Assembly: GCF_000383595.1 (NCBI RefSeq)
Contig: NZ_KB911581.1
Coordinates: 7,523,519 to 7,587,518 of the forward strand
Length of the DNA stretch: 64,000 nt
Direction: 5' to 3'
DNA from: Streptomyces bottropensis ATCC 25435
Lineage (GTDB): Bacteria; Actinomycetota; Actinomycetes; Streptomycetales; Streptomycetaceae
The translations under genes and the position numbers were made by a program. Numbering within the stretch: the first letter of the stretch is position 1; each line of letters opens with the position of its first letter. The notes beneath the pieces were generated by a model that was not told the DNA's origin, did not search any database, and saw nothing but the letters and a program-made list of their open reading frames with translations. Of the stretch, positions 16,908-23,078 are shown in pieces.

Positions 16908-17984
16908 TCAACGACGGGAAGCGGCCCGGCCCCGCCGGTACAGGATGCCCCCACCCGCGATCAGCGCGACGCTGGCCGCCCCGGCCGCGAGCAGGGCCTC
17001 ACGGTCGCTGCCGGTCTCGGGGAGCGTGGGCGGGTGATCCGTCGGGGGCTGGTCCGTCGGCGGGTGGTCGGTGGGGGGCCTGTCCGTCGGAGGCTTGTCG
17101 GTGGGAGAGAGGTGGCCCGTGGGGGGCTTGCCCGTGGGGCTGGGGCCGCCGGTCGGCGGCTTGTGCGTCGGGGGCTTCTCCGTCGGAGGCTTGCCCGTGG
17201 GGCTCGGACCGCCGGTCGGCGGCTTGTGCGTCGGCGGCTTCGTCGTGGGCGGCTGCGTCGGCGGCTGGTGCGGAGGCTTGGTCGGCGGGGTGTCGCCGTA
17301 GCCGACCTCGGTGTCCTCGTCGGTGTCCGGGGTGTCGCCGTAGTCGCTCGGGGCGTCGCCGTGGCCGCTCGGGGCGTCGCCGTAGTCGCTCGGGGCGTCG
17401 CCGTAGTCGCTCGGGGCGTCGCCGTAGTCGCTCGGCGTGTCGTCGTGGTTCCCGTAGCCCTCGTCGCTCCCGTAGCCCTCGTCGCTCCCGTAGCCCTCGT
17501 CGCTCCCGTGGCCTTCCTCGTCCCAGCTCTGCGGGTACTCCACGGGTTCGTCGTACTCCTCGTACGTGTCCGGCCGCGTGTACTCCTCGTACGCCTGCTC
17601 CCAGGACTCCTCCGCGTCCGCCGGCGGGGCCGGCGTGTACTCGGGCTCCGCCACCGGGGTGGCGTGGCGCTCCGGAGCGCTCTCGGTGCTCTGGGCGCGC
17701 TCGGCGTTCTCGGTGCTCCGGGAGTTCTCCGGGGCGTGGTCGCCGGTGTTGCCGCACTCGTTGCCGAGGGTCGGGTTGCCGAGGGCCGCGGCGTCGACGG
17801 TGTTGCCGCAGACGTTCACCGGGACGGTGACCGGCACCTCGACCGCGTTGCCCGACGCGACGCCGGGCGAGTTCGAGGCAGCCCCGCGCGCGCCCGTGTC
17901 CGCGAGCACCGGCGTGCCGTAGAGGGACAGCAGGCCCGTCGTCGCGGCGGCCACGACCATTCTCTTGCGCAGGTTCTGTCGCAT
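16908..17984 (-). CDS. chpA: Long chaplin with one chaplin domain and LPETG sorting signal
   Basis: 358 residues. The signal peptide (1-28, ending TPVLA) is followed by a single chaplin domain at about 34-79 (SPGVASGNAVEVPVTVPVNV, CGNTVDAAALGNP, GNECGN). A 240-residue acidic and then proline-rich stalk follows, then LPETG (321-325), a membrane helix and a basic tail. The tail marks it for covalent attachment to peptidoglycan by sortase. S. coelicolor long chaplins have two chaplin domains and LAxTG; here there is one domain, LPETG and a much longer stalk. The stalk has SDEGYG x3, DAPSDYG-type heptads x6 and PPTHKPPTGGPSPTGKPPT x2. The symbol is positional (next to chpD), so treat it as provisional. 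Confidence 0.9.
   Translation of the reverse strand: MRQNLRKRMVVAAATTGLLSLYGTPVLADTGARGAASNSPGVASGNAVEVPVTVPVNVCGNTVDAAALGNPTLGNECGNTGDHAPENSRSTENAERAQSTESAPERHATPVAEPEYTPAPPADAEESWEQAYEEYTRPDTYEEYDEPVEYPQSWDEEGHGSDEGYGSDEGYGSDEGYGNHDDTPSDYGDAPSDYGDAPSDYGDAPSGHGDAPSDYGDTPDTDEDTEVGYGDTPPTKPPHQPPTQPPTTKPPTHKPPTGGPSPTGKPPTEKPPTHKPPTGGPSPTGKPPTGHLSPTDKPPTDRPPTDHPPTDQPPTDHPPTLPETGSDREALLAAGAASVALIAGGGILYRRGRAASRR
17127..17513. repeat. Coding tandem repeats of the long chaplin stalk
   Basis: Three families lie inside the gene. A unit of about 54 bases occurs twice with a 60-base period (17127-17240, proline/threonine stalk). A 21-base unit (GCCGTAGTCGCTCGGGGCGTC and variants) occurs about six times at 17336-17440. 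An 18-base unit (TCGTCGCTCCCGTAGCCC) occurs three times near 17459-17513. The period is always a multiple of three, so copy-number change alters stalk length without breaking the frame. Confidence 0.8.
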
Positions 17985-18017
17985 TTCTCTTTCTTCCTGC
18001 TCGAAGAAGTGGGAAAA

Positions 18018-18055
18018 GCCGGCCTTGGAGCCGTTGAGAACACTCCAAGACCGGC
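18018..18055 (-). terminator. Intrinsic terminator of short chaplin gene
   Basis: On the minus strand a 13-bp stem (GCCGGTCTTGGAG pairing with CTCCAAGGCCGGC, one mismatch) has a 12-base loop and is followed by TTTT. It lies 40 bases past the chpD-like stop and just before the long chaplin gene, so the two are probably separate transcripts or linked only by readthrough. Confidence 0.75.
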
Positions 18056-18094
18056 TGAGGCACAGCCGAACGGCTGCTGCGATGCGCTACGACG

Positions 18095-18328
18095 TCAGTC
18101 GTTGACGCACACGTTGCCGGCTGTCGGGTTGAGCAGGGCGATGATGTTGATCGAGTTGCCGCACACGTTGATGGGCACGTGGACGGGGACCTGCACCACG
18201 TTGCCCGAGAGGACACCCGGGGAGCCGATGGCGGCACCGTGGGCCTCCGCGTCGGCGACGGCCGGGGTGGCCAGACCCACGGCCATGATCACGCCGGCCA
18301 CGACAGCTGCGCTCTTCTTGAGCTTCAC
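18095..18328 (-). CDS. chpD: Short chaplin (ChpD-like)
   Basis: 77 residues from the GTG at 18328, chosen because AAGGG lies seven bases upstream; an upstream ATG at 18352 has poor spacing. The signal peptide KKSAAVVAGVIMAVGLATP (ending AVA) closely resembles the ChpD leader I remember. The mature chaplin domain contains GSPGVLSGNVVQVPVHVPIN, CGNSINIIALLNP and GNVCVND, with the two conserved cysteines. It is a secreted amyloid-forming surface protein of aerial hyphae. It sits between the long chaplin and the rodlins, the order known for chpA-chpD-rdlA. Confidence 0.9.
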   Translation of the reverse strand: MKLKKSAAVVAGVIMAVGLATPAVADAEAHGAAIGSPGVLSGNVVQVPVHVPINVCGNSINIIALLNPTAGNVCVND

Positions 18329-18550
18329 GTCATTTCCCTTCTCTGCGGTCATGCCTCAATTGACGGCCGAAACCGAGCGAGCACAGCATGAACGGCTCGC
18401 ATCATGACCCGCAGTCTGCGAACGAGGAATAGACACGGAAAGAAACTAAGGAACGCGGGGAGTCGGGTAATTCACCCGATCGCCCCGCGAATTTACCGAA
18501 CAGCCGATATGACGACCACCCGAACGGCCCCTGCCCGGGAACAGGCGAAG

Positions 18551-18589
18551 GGCTCGGGCCGCGCGCGCAGCGCGTGGGCGACCCGAGCC
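18551..18589 (-). terminator. Hairpin after first rodlin gene
   Basis: GGCTCGGG (18551-18558) and CCCGAGCC (18582-18589) flank a GC-rich middle that can extend the stem. It lies 18 bases past the rodlin stop on the minus strand. There is no T-run. Confidence 0.5.
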
Positions 18590-18606
18590 GTTCATCGGTT
18601 CTACGG

Positions 18607-19020
18607 TCAGCCGTTGTTGTTGCCGTTGCCGTTGCCGTTGTCCGAGAGGATCGGGATGTCGGACAGGATGTGCGACAGCGGCTCGTCACCCTTGGCCTGG
18701 GTGGAGTTCTCCGTGCACTGCTGGTTCTGCGGCGCGGACAGGATCGGGATGTCCTGGGCGGCGAGGCCGGCCAGCAGCCCGATTCCGCCGATGTTCGCCT
18801 TGGCAGGCAGGCCGATGCAGGGCTTGTTGAGCGAGCCCTGGACCAGCGAGAGCTGCGGGCTCATGTCGCCCTTGGTCACGGAGTTGCCGAACGCCTGGCT
18901 GGCACCGTTGCCGCTGAAGGACGTGGTCCCACCGTCATCGGCGAGCGCCTGGGGCGCGACGCCGGCCGCGAGTCCGGTGATGGAGGCGGCAACAGCCGCG
19001 GTAGCCCACAGCTTCTTCAT
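18607..19020 (-). CDS. rdlB: Rodlin 1
   Basis: 137 residues from the ATG at 19020. The signal peptide (1-27, ending APQALA) precedes a mature rodlin with FGNSVTKGDMSPQLSLVQGS, NKPCIGLPAK, NQQCTENSTQAKGDEPLSHI and LSDIPILSDNGNG. Rodlins organise chaplin fibrils into the rodlet layer of aerial hyphae and spores. The two conserved cysteines are present. The first about 78 residues are nearly identical to the divergent rodlin at 19864, also at the DNA level. The choice of rdlA or rdlB is arbitrary because there are three copies. Confidence 0.92.
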   Translation of the reverse strand: MKKLWATAAVAASITGLAAGVAPQALADDGGTTSFSGNGASQAFGNSVTKGDMSPQLSLVQGSLNKPCIGLPAKANIGGIGLLAGLAAQDIPILSAPQNQQCTENSTQAKGDEPLSHILSDIPILSDNGNGNGNNNG

Positions 19021-19068
19021 GTTCGATCCCTTTCGGAAAGCGGACTCCGTTGCGGAGTTGCGCCCTGC

Positions 19069-19096
19069 TCAACAGGACATCCGGCCAACGGTTGCG
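19069..19096 (-). promoter_or_regulatory. BldN-like promoter of rodlin 1
   Basis: On the minus strand CGCAAC (19096-19091), a 16-base spacer and TGTTGA (19074-19069) match the BldN consensus CGTAAC-N16-CGTTGA at 5 of 6 in both boxes. It lies 49 bases upstream of the rodlin ATG. Confidence 0.55.
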
Positions 19097-19190
19097 TTGA
19101 TTGCCCCTGTTAGCGCAATAGGAGGCTTATCGGGGCACTTGGGTGCCGTGGTGGGCCGCCGGCTGAGGGCAGGCCCCGTGCGAGGGCGTG

Positions 19191-19610
19191 CTACTTCTTC
19201 CCGCCGCCGTTGTTGTTGCCGTTGCCGTTGTCCGAGAGGATCGGGATGTCGGACAGCAGGTGCGACAGCGGCTCGTCACCCTTGGCCTGGGTGGAGTTCT
19301 CCGTGCACTGTTGGTTCTGCGGGGCGGACAGGACCGGGATGTCCTGAAGCGCGATACCCGCGGCGCCGATGCCGCCGAGGTTGAGCTTGGCCGGCAGGGC
19401 GATGCAGGGCTTGTTGAACGAGCCCTGGATCAGCGCCATCTGCGGGCTCATGTTGCCGTACGTCGCCGAGTTGCCGTAGACCTGCTGGGCGTCGTTGCCA
19501 CTGAAGGTGGTGGTGCCCGCGTCATCGGCGAGCGCCTGGGGCGCGGTGACCGCCGAGGCTCCGACGACGGAGGCGGCGATCGTCGCTGCGGCCATGATCT
19601 TCTTGATCAC
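19191..19610 (-). CDS. Rodlin 2
   Basis: 139 residues from the GTG at 19610, supported by GAAGGGA upstream; in-frame ATGs further upstream would give a non-signal N-terminus. The signal peptide is IKKIMAAATIAASVVGASAV, ending APQALA. The mature part has QQVYGNSATYGNMSPQMALI, NKPCIALPAKLNLGG and the common tail with NQQCTENSTQ. MSPQMALIQGSFNKPCIA is the sequence typical of S. coelicolor RdlA/RdlB, so this may be the ancestral-type copy and the other two a later pair. The C-terminus is Asn/Gly-rich (NGNGNNNGGGKK). Confidence 0.92.
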   Translation of the reverse strand: MIKKIMAAATIAASVVGASAVTAPQALADDAGTTTFSGNDAQQVYGNSATYGNMSPQMALIQGSFNKPCIALPAKLNLGGIGAAGIALQDIPVLSAPQNQQCTENSTQAKGDEPLSHLLSDIPILSDNGNGNNNGGGKK

Positions 19611-19657
19611 TTGCGATTCCCTTCTGGAAGAACCCCGTTTCCACCGGAGCGCCATGG

Positions 19658-19685
19658 ACAACTTCCCGCGGGCTCCCCGGTTGCT
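19658..19685 (-). promoter_or_regulatory. Weak BldN-like promoter of rodlin 2
   Basis: On the minus strand AGCAAC (19685-19680), a 16-base spacer and AGTTGT (19663-19658) give 4 of 6 matches in each box, with the core GTTG kept. It lies 48 bases upstream of the GTG start, the same distance as for rodlin 1. Confidence 0.35.
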
Positions 19686-19791
19686 CTGATTCACTCCGTC
19701 GGCCCACGCGACGGAGTGGAAGAGGGGCGCGCGGAGCGTTTCCGATCCCCCTTGAATTCACCGCCGTGAGCGGGCCGAACGGGTGATGTGC

Positions 19792-19820
19792 CGAAACCGA
19801 CGGTGGCCCGCCGCCGTTGC
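19792..19820 (+). promoter_or_regulatory. BldN-like promoter of rodlin 3
   Basis: CGAAAC (19792-19797), a 17-base spacer and CGTTGC (19815-19820) match the BldN consensus at 5 of 6 in each box. It lies 44 bases upstream of the ATG. Confidence 0.5.
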
Positions 19821-19863
19821 TGCAGAGCATGGACCAGCGGGTCCGTCAGGAAAGGAATGCGAA

Positions 19864-20295
19864 ATGCTCAAGAAGGCAATGGCCACGGTCGCGGTCGCCG
19901 CTTCCATCACCGGCCTCGCGGCCGGCGTCGCGCCCCAGGCGCTCGCCGATGACGGTGGGACCACGTCCTTCAGCGGCAACGGTGCCAGCCAGGCGTTCGG
20001 CAACTCCGTGACCAAGGGCGACATGAGCCCGCAGCTCTCGCTGGTCCAGGGCTCGCTCAACAAGCCCTGCATCGGTCTGCCTGCCAAGCTCAACGCCGGC
20101 GGCATCGGAGCCATCGGAGTCGCCCTCCAGGACATCCCGATCCTGTCCGCCCCGCAGAACCAGCAGTGCACGGAGAACTCCACCCAGGCCAAGGGCGACG
20201 AGCCGCTGTCGCACATCCTGTCCGACATCCCGATCCTCTCGGACAACGGCAACGGCAACAACAACGGCGGCGGCAACGGCGCCAAGCACCACTGA
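19864..20295 (+). CDS. rdlA: Rodlin 3 (divergent copy)
   Basis: 143 residues from the ATG at 19864 (AAAGGA site). The signal peptide MLKKAMATVAVAASITGLAA (ending APQALA) and the first half of the mature protein match rodlin 1 almost exactly. The central segment (LNAGGIGAIGVALQDIPIL) is closer to rodlin 2. The tail is Asn/Gly-rich and ends GNGAKHH. It is divergently transcribed from rodlin 2, the arrangement known for rdlA and rdlB. The mosaic pattern suggests gene conversion among the copies. Confidence 0.92.
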   Translation: MLKKAMATVAVAASITGLAAGVAPQALADDGGTTSFSGNGASQAFGNSVTKGDMSPQLSLVQGSLNKPCIGLPAKLNAGGIGAIGVALQDIPILSAPQNQQCTENSTQAKGDEPLSHILSDIPILSDNGNGNNNGGGNGAKHH

Positions 20296-20305
20296 CGCCA
20301 CCACC

Positions 20306-20357
20306 GGACACACCGGAGCGGGCCGCCGAGTTCATCGGCGGCCCGCTCCGCCGTGTC
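20306..20357. terminator. Bidirectional terminator between rodlin 3 and acyl-CoA ligase
   Basis: A perfect 15-bp stem (GGAGCGGGCCGCCGA at 20315-20329, complement at 20335-20349) has a five-base loop. Outer GGACAC/GTGTCC arms lengthen it. It serves two convergent genes. Confidence 0.75.
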
Positions 20358-20378
20358 CCCCCAGGTGCCGGCCCCGGC

Positions 20379-22304
20379 TCACTTCTTCGCGTACAGCGAC
20401 TCGATCGCCGCCGCGTACGCCGCCCCGACCGCGTGGCGTTTGATCTTCATCGACGGGGTGAGCAGGCCGTTCTCCTCGTTGAAGCCGCCTTCCACCACCT
20501 TGAACTCGCGGATGGACTCGGCGCGGGAGACGGCCTGGTTGGCGTAGTCGACGGCCTGCTGGACGTCGGCGCGCATCCGGGGATCGGCGACGATCTCGGA
20601 GAGCGGGGTGTCCGGGGACATGCCGCGCACGTGCAGCCAGTGGGTGACGTCCTCGGGGTCGAGGGTGATGAGGGCGGCGACGAAGGGGCGGTTGTCGCCG
20701 ACGACCATGCACTGCCCGACCGGGGGGCGGCTGCGCAGCCGGTCCTCCAGGACGGCCGGCGAAACGTTCTTGCCGCCGGAGGTGACGAGGATGTCCTTCT
20801 TGCGGCCGGTGATGGTGAGATAGCCGTCCTCGTCGAGCGCGCCGAGGTCGCCGGTGGCGAACCAGTCGTCGGTGAGGGCCGCGTCGGTGGCGACCGGGTC
20901 GTTCCAGTAGGTGCCGAAGACGATGCCGCCCTTGATGAGGACCTCCCCGTCGTCGGCGATGCGGACCGCCGTGCCGGGGACGGGCCGGCCGACGGTGCCG
21001 GGGCGGGGCTTGAGAGGCGGGACGATGGTGGCGGCCGCGGTGGTCTCGGTGAGGCCATAGCCCTCGTAGACGATGACCCCGGCGGCGTAGAAGAAGAGGT
21101 TGAGGTCGCGGTCGAGCGGGGAGCCGCCGCTGATGGCGTAGCGCATCCGGCCGCCCAGTTCCCTGCGGATGCGGCGGTAGACCAGCAGGTCGTACAGGGC
21201 CCAGGCGGCGTACAGGCCGGGGGTGGGGCCGGGGCCCCGGTCGAGGAACCTGTCCAGGTAGGCCTTGGCGAAGCGCACGCCGATGCGGTGGGCGCGGTCG
21301 AAGGAGGCGCCGCGGCCGATGCGTTCGGCGGTGGCCCGGCCGGTGGCGTGGATCCGCTCGAAGAGGTAGGGGACGCCGACGAGGAAGGTGGGGCGGAACT
21401 TCTTGAGGGCGGGCCGCAGTTCGGCGGGCTTGATGCTCGGGCAGTGGCCGATCTCGATGCGGGCCATCAGGCAGGCGATCTGGATCGCGCGGCCGAGGAT
21501 GTGGGCCAGGGGGAGGAAGAGGAGGGTCGAGGCGGCCTGGCCGGTGATCTCCTTGAAGATCGGGTGGAGGAGTTCGACCGTGTTGGCGGCCTCCGCGTGG
21601 AGGTTGGCGTGGGTGAGGACGCAGCCCTTGGGACGGCCGGTGGTGCCGGAGGTGTAGCAGATGGTGGCGGCCGTGTCCGGGGTGAGGGCGGCGCGACGCT
21701 TGGTGACCTCGTCGTCGGGGACGCCCCGGCCCAGGTCGGCGAGGTGCGAGAGCGCCTCCCGGTCGATCTGCCAGACGTGCGGGGGCTGGGAGTGGCGGGC
21801 GGTGGCGGTGGCGACGGCCTCCGCGTTCCCGGCGGTCTCCGCGACCACGAAACGGGAGCCGGAATCGCGGACGATCCACTCGATCTGCTCGGGCGAGGAC
21901 GTGGCGTAGATGGGCACGGACTGGCCGCCGGCCGCCCAGACGGCGAAGTCGAGGACCGTCCACTCGTAGCGGGTGCGGGACATCAGCGCGACGCGGCCGC
22001 CCGGTTCGAGGCCGGCGGCGATCAGCCCCTTGGCGGTCTCGGTGACCTCGCGGGCGAAGGCGGCGGCGGTCACCGGGTGGTAGGTGCCGTGGTGGTCGGC
22101 GCGGCGCAGGACCACAGCGCCGGGCGCCTCGGTGGCGTTGACGAAGGGGAGGTCGGCGATGCTGCCGCCGGTCGGGCGGGGCGCGAGGGCGGGTGTGCGC
22201 GCCTCGCGGACGACACCCCGCGCGTCCCTGACGACCTCGACCTTCGCGCGGTCGGACAGGCCGCCGCGCTGTTTCGCCCGGTTCAAGTCCCTGTGTACGC
22301 CCAT
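20379..22304 (-). CDS. Long-chain fatty acid-CoA ligase (AMP-forming)
   Basis: 641 residues from the ATG at 22304 with GGGGAG upstream; a GTG seven codons earlier is less well placed. ANL-superfamily motifs are all present: TICYTSGTTGRPKGCVLTH (P-loop, about 212-230), EGYGLTETTA (about 411-420), ATGDLGALDEDGYLTITGR (about 480-498) and the C-terminal swing-domain lysine region. It activates fatty acids as acyl-adenylates and transfers them to CoA at the membrane. It is convergent with rodlin 3 and divergent from the chorismate mutase. Confidence 0.92.
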   Translation of the reverse strand: MGVHRDLNRAKQRGGLSDRAKVEVVRDARGVVREARTPALAPRPTGGSIADLPFVNATEAPGAVVLRRADHHGTYHPVTAAAFAREVTETAKGLIAAGLEPGGRVALMSRTRYEWTVLDFAVWAAGGQSVPIYATSSPEQIEWIVRDSGSRFVVAETAGNAEAVATATARHSQPPHVWQIDREALSHLADLGRGVPDDEVTKRRAALTPDTAATICYTSGTTGRPKGCVLTHANLHAEAANTVELLHPIFKEITGQAASTLLFLPLAHILGRAIQIACLMARIEIGHCPSIKPAELRPALKKFRPTFLVGVPYLFERIHATGRATAERIGRGASFDRAHRIGVRFAKAYLDRFLDRGPGPTPGLYAAWALYDLLVYRRIRRELGGRMRYAISGGSPLDRDLNLFFYAAGVIVYEGYGLTETTAAATIVPPLKPRPGTVGRPVPGTAVRIADDGEVLIKGGIVFGTYWNDPVATDAALTDDWFATGDLGALDEDGYLTITGRKKDILVTSGGKNVSPAVLEDRLRSRPPVGQCMVVGDNRPFVAALITLDPEDVTHWLHVRGMSPDTPLSEIVADPRMRADVQQAVDYANQAVSRAESIREFKVVEGGFNEENGLLTPSMKIKRHAVGAAYAAAIESLYAKK

Positions 22305-22334
22305 CACCGCTCCCCGAGGTCTCACACATCCACG

Positions 22335-22364
22335 TTACTGGCGAGTCAACTTACCGGTACGTAA
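22335..22364. promoter_or_regulatory. Tandem palindromic operator candidates
   Basis: Two 14-base sites with the same design, TTAC-N6-GTnA, lie 16 bases apart: TTACTGGCGAGTCA (22335-22348) and TTACCGGTACGTAA (22351-22364). They lie 31-60 bases upstream of the acyl-CoA ligase start. Such spacing suits a TetR-family regulator of fatty acid genes, but no regulator is encoded nearby. Confidence 0.45.
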
Positions 22365-22427
22365 GGAAATATCAATGCTTGGGCAAGACTGCGAGGCTCG
22401 GCAGCGGGCGCGTGATAGGTGTGGATC

Positions 22428-23078
22428 ATGCGCCCCCACCGCCTCGGCTCCACGCTGATCTCCGCCGTCGCCTCCCTCTGCGTCTGTCTGTCCGCCGGTG
22501 CCTCGTCGGCCGCGGCCCTGCCCGGTGCTCCGCCGGTCGCCGCCGAGTCGTCCTCCGCCCTTCCTCGTACGGCTCCCGGCGCCCGGTCGCTCACCGTGGT
22601 GACGGATCTGTTCGCCGAGCGGCTGCTCGTCGCGGACAAGGTCGCGGCGGCGAAGTACGGGACGACCACGCCGATCGACGACCCCGTGCGGGAGAAGGCG
22701 ATCCTGGACGACGTGGCCGCGCGGGCGGTCGGGCTCGGCCTCGACCCGGATACGGTCACCGCCGTGTTCCGGGACCAGATCGAGGCCAACAAGCTGGTGC
22801 AGCGCGGCCTTTACGCCCGGTGGGACGCGCACCCCGAGGAACGGCCCACCGAGCGGCCCGATCTGGTGAAGGAGGTGCGGCCGGTGCTCGACCGGATCAC
22901 CACCCAGTTGCTGAGCGCGCTCCAGGAGACGGAGTCTTCGCGGGCCGGGGCGTCGTGCGCGCCCCGGCTGCGGGTGGCGGCGGTGTGGTCCGCGGTCGAC
23001 CACCGGCTGGACCGGTTGCACGGGCAGGGGCTGGTGCGGGCGTCGCCCTCGGTCTGCGCGCCGGTGGTGAAGCCCTAA
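22428..23078 (+). CDS. Exported chorismate mutase (AroQ-gamma type)
   Basis: 216 residues from the ATG at 22428. The signal peptide (1-30, ending ASSAAA) precedes an all-helical domain with LFAERLLVADKVAAAKYG, REKAILDDVAARAVGLGLD, VFRDQIEANKLVQRGLYARW and a C-terminal segment with two cysteines (ASCAPRLR, PSVCAP). The pattern of catalytic Arg and Lys in helix 1, followed by IEANK in a later helix, is that of secreted AroQ-gamma enzymes such as Mycobacterium tuberculosis Rv1885c. These convert chorismate to prephenate outside the cytoplasm; their biological role is unclear. The 3' end overlaps the convergent VWA gene by four bases. Confidence 0.85.
   Translation: MRPHRLGSTLISAVASLCVCLSAGASSAAALPGAPPVAAESSSALPRTAPGARSLTVVTDLFAERLLVADKVAAAKYGTTTPIDDPVREKAILDDVAARAVGLGLDPDTVTAVFRDQIEANKLVQRGLYARWDAHPEERPTERPDLVKEVRPVLDRITTQLLSALQETESSRAGASCAPRLRVAAVWSAVDHRLDRLHGQGLVRASPSVCAPVVKP

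Larger units (their letters stand above)
18607..20295. repeat. Inverted near-identical rodlin copies
   Basis: The rodlin genes at 18607-19020 (minus) and 19864-20295 (plus) form an inverted repeat. The stretch from the signal peptide to CIGLPAK (roughly 200 bases) differs by only a few bases, and the 3' block encoding NQQCTENSTQAKGDEPLSHI is also nearly identical. The middle block (about residues 79-95) differs. The third rodlin (19191-19610) shares the 3' block but is diverged at its 5' end. Confidence 0.85.

Noticed and set aside
17336..17513. Regular short repeats that could suggest a CRISPR array
   Set aside because: The units are 18-21 bases with no unique spacers and encode heptad/hexad amino acid repeats in frame within the long chaplin.
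18607..20295. Composite transposon flanked by inverted rodlin copies
   Set aside because: There is no transposase, terminal repeat or target duplication; ordinary duplication and gene conversion explain the pattern.
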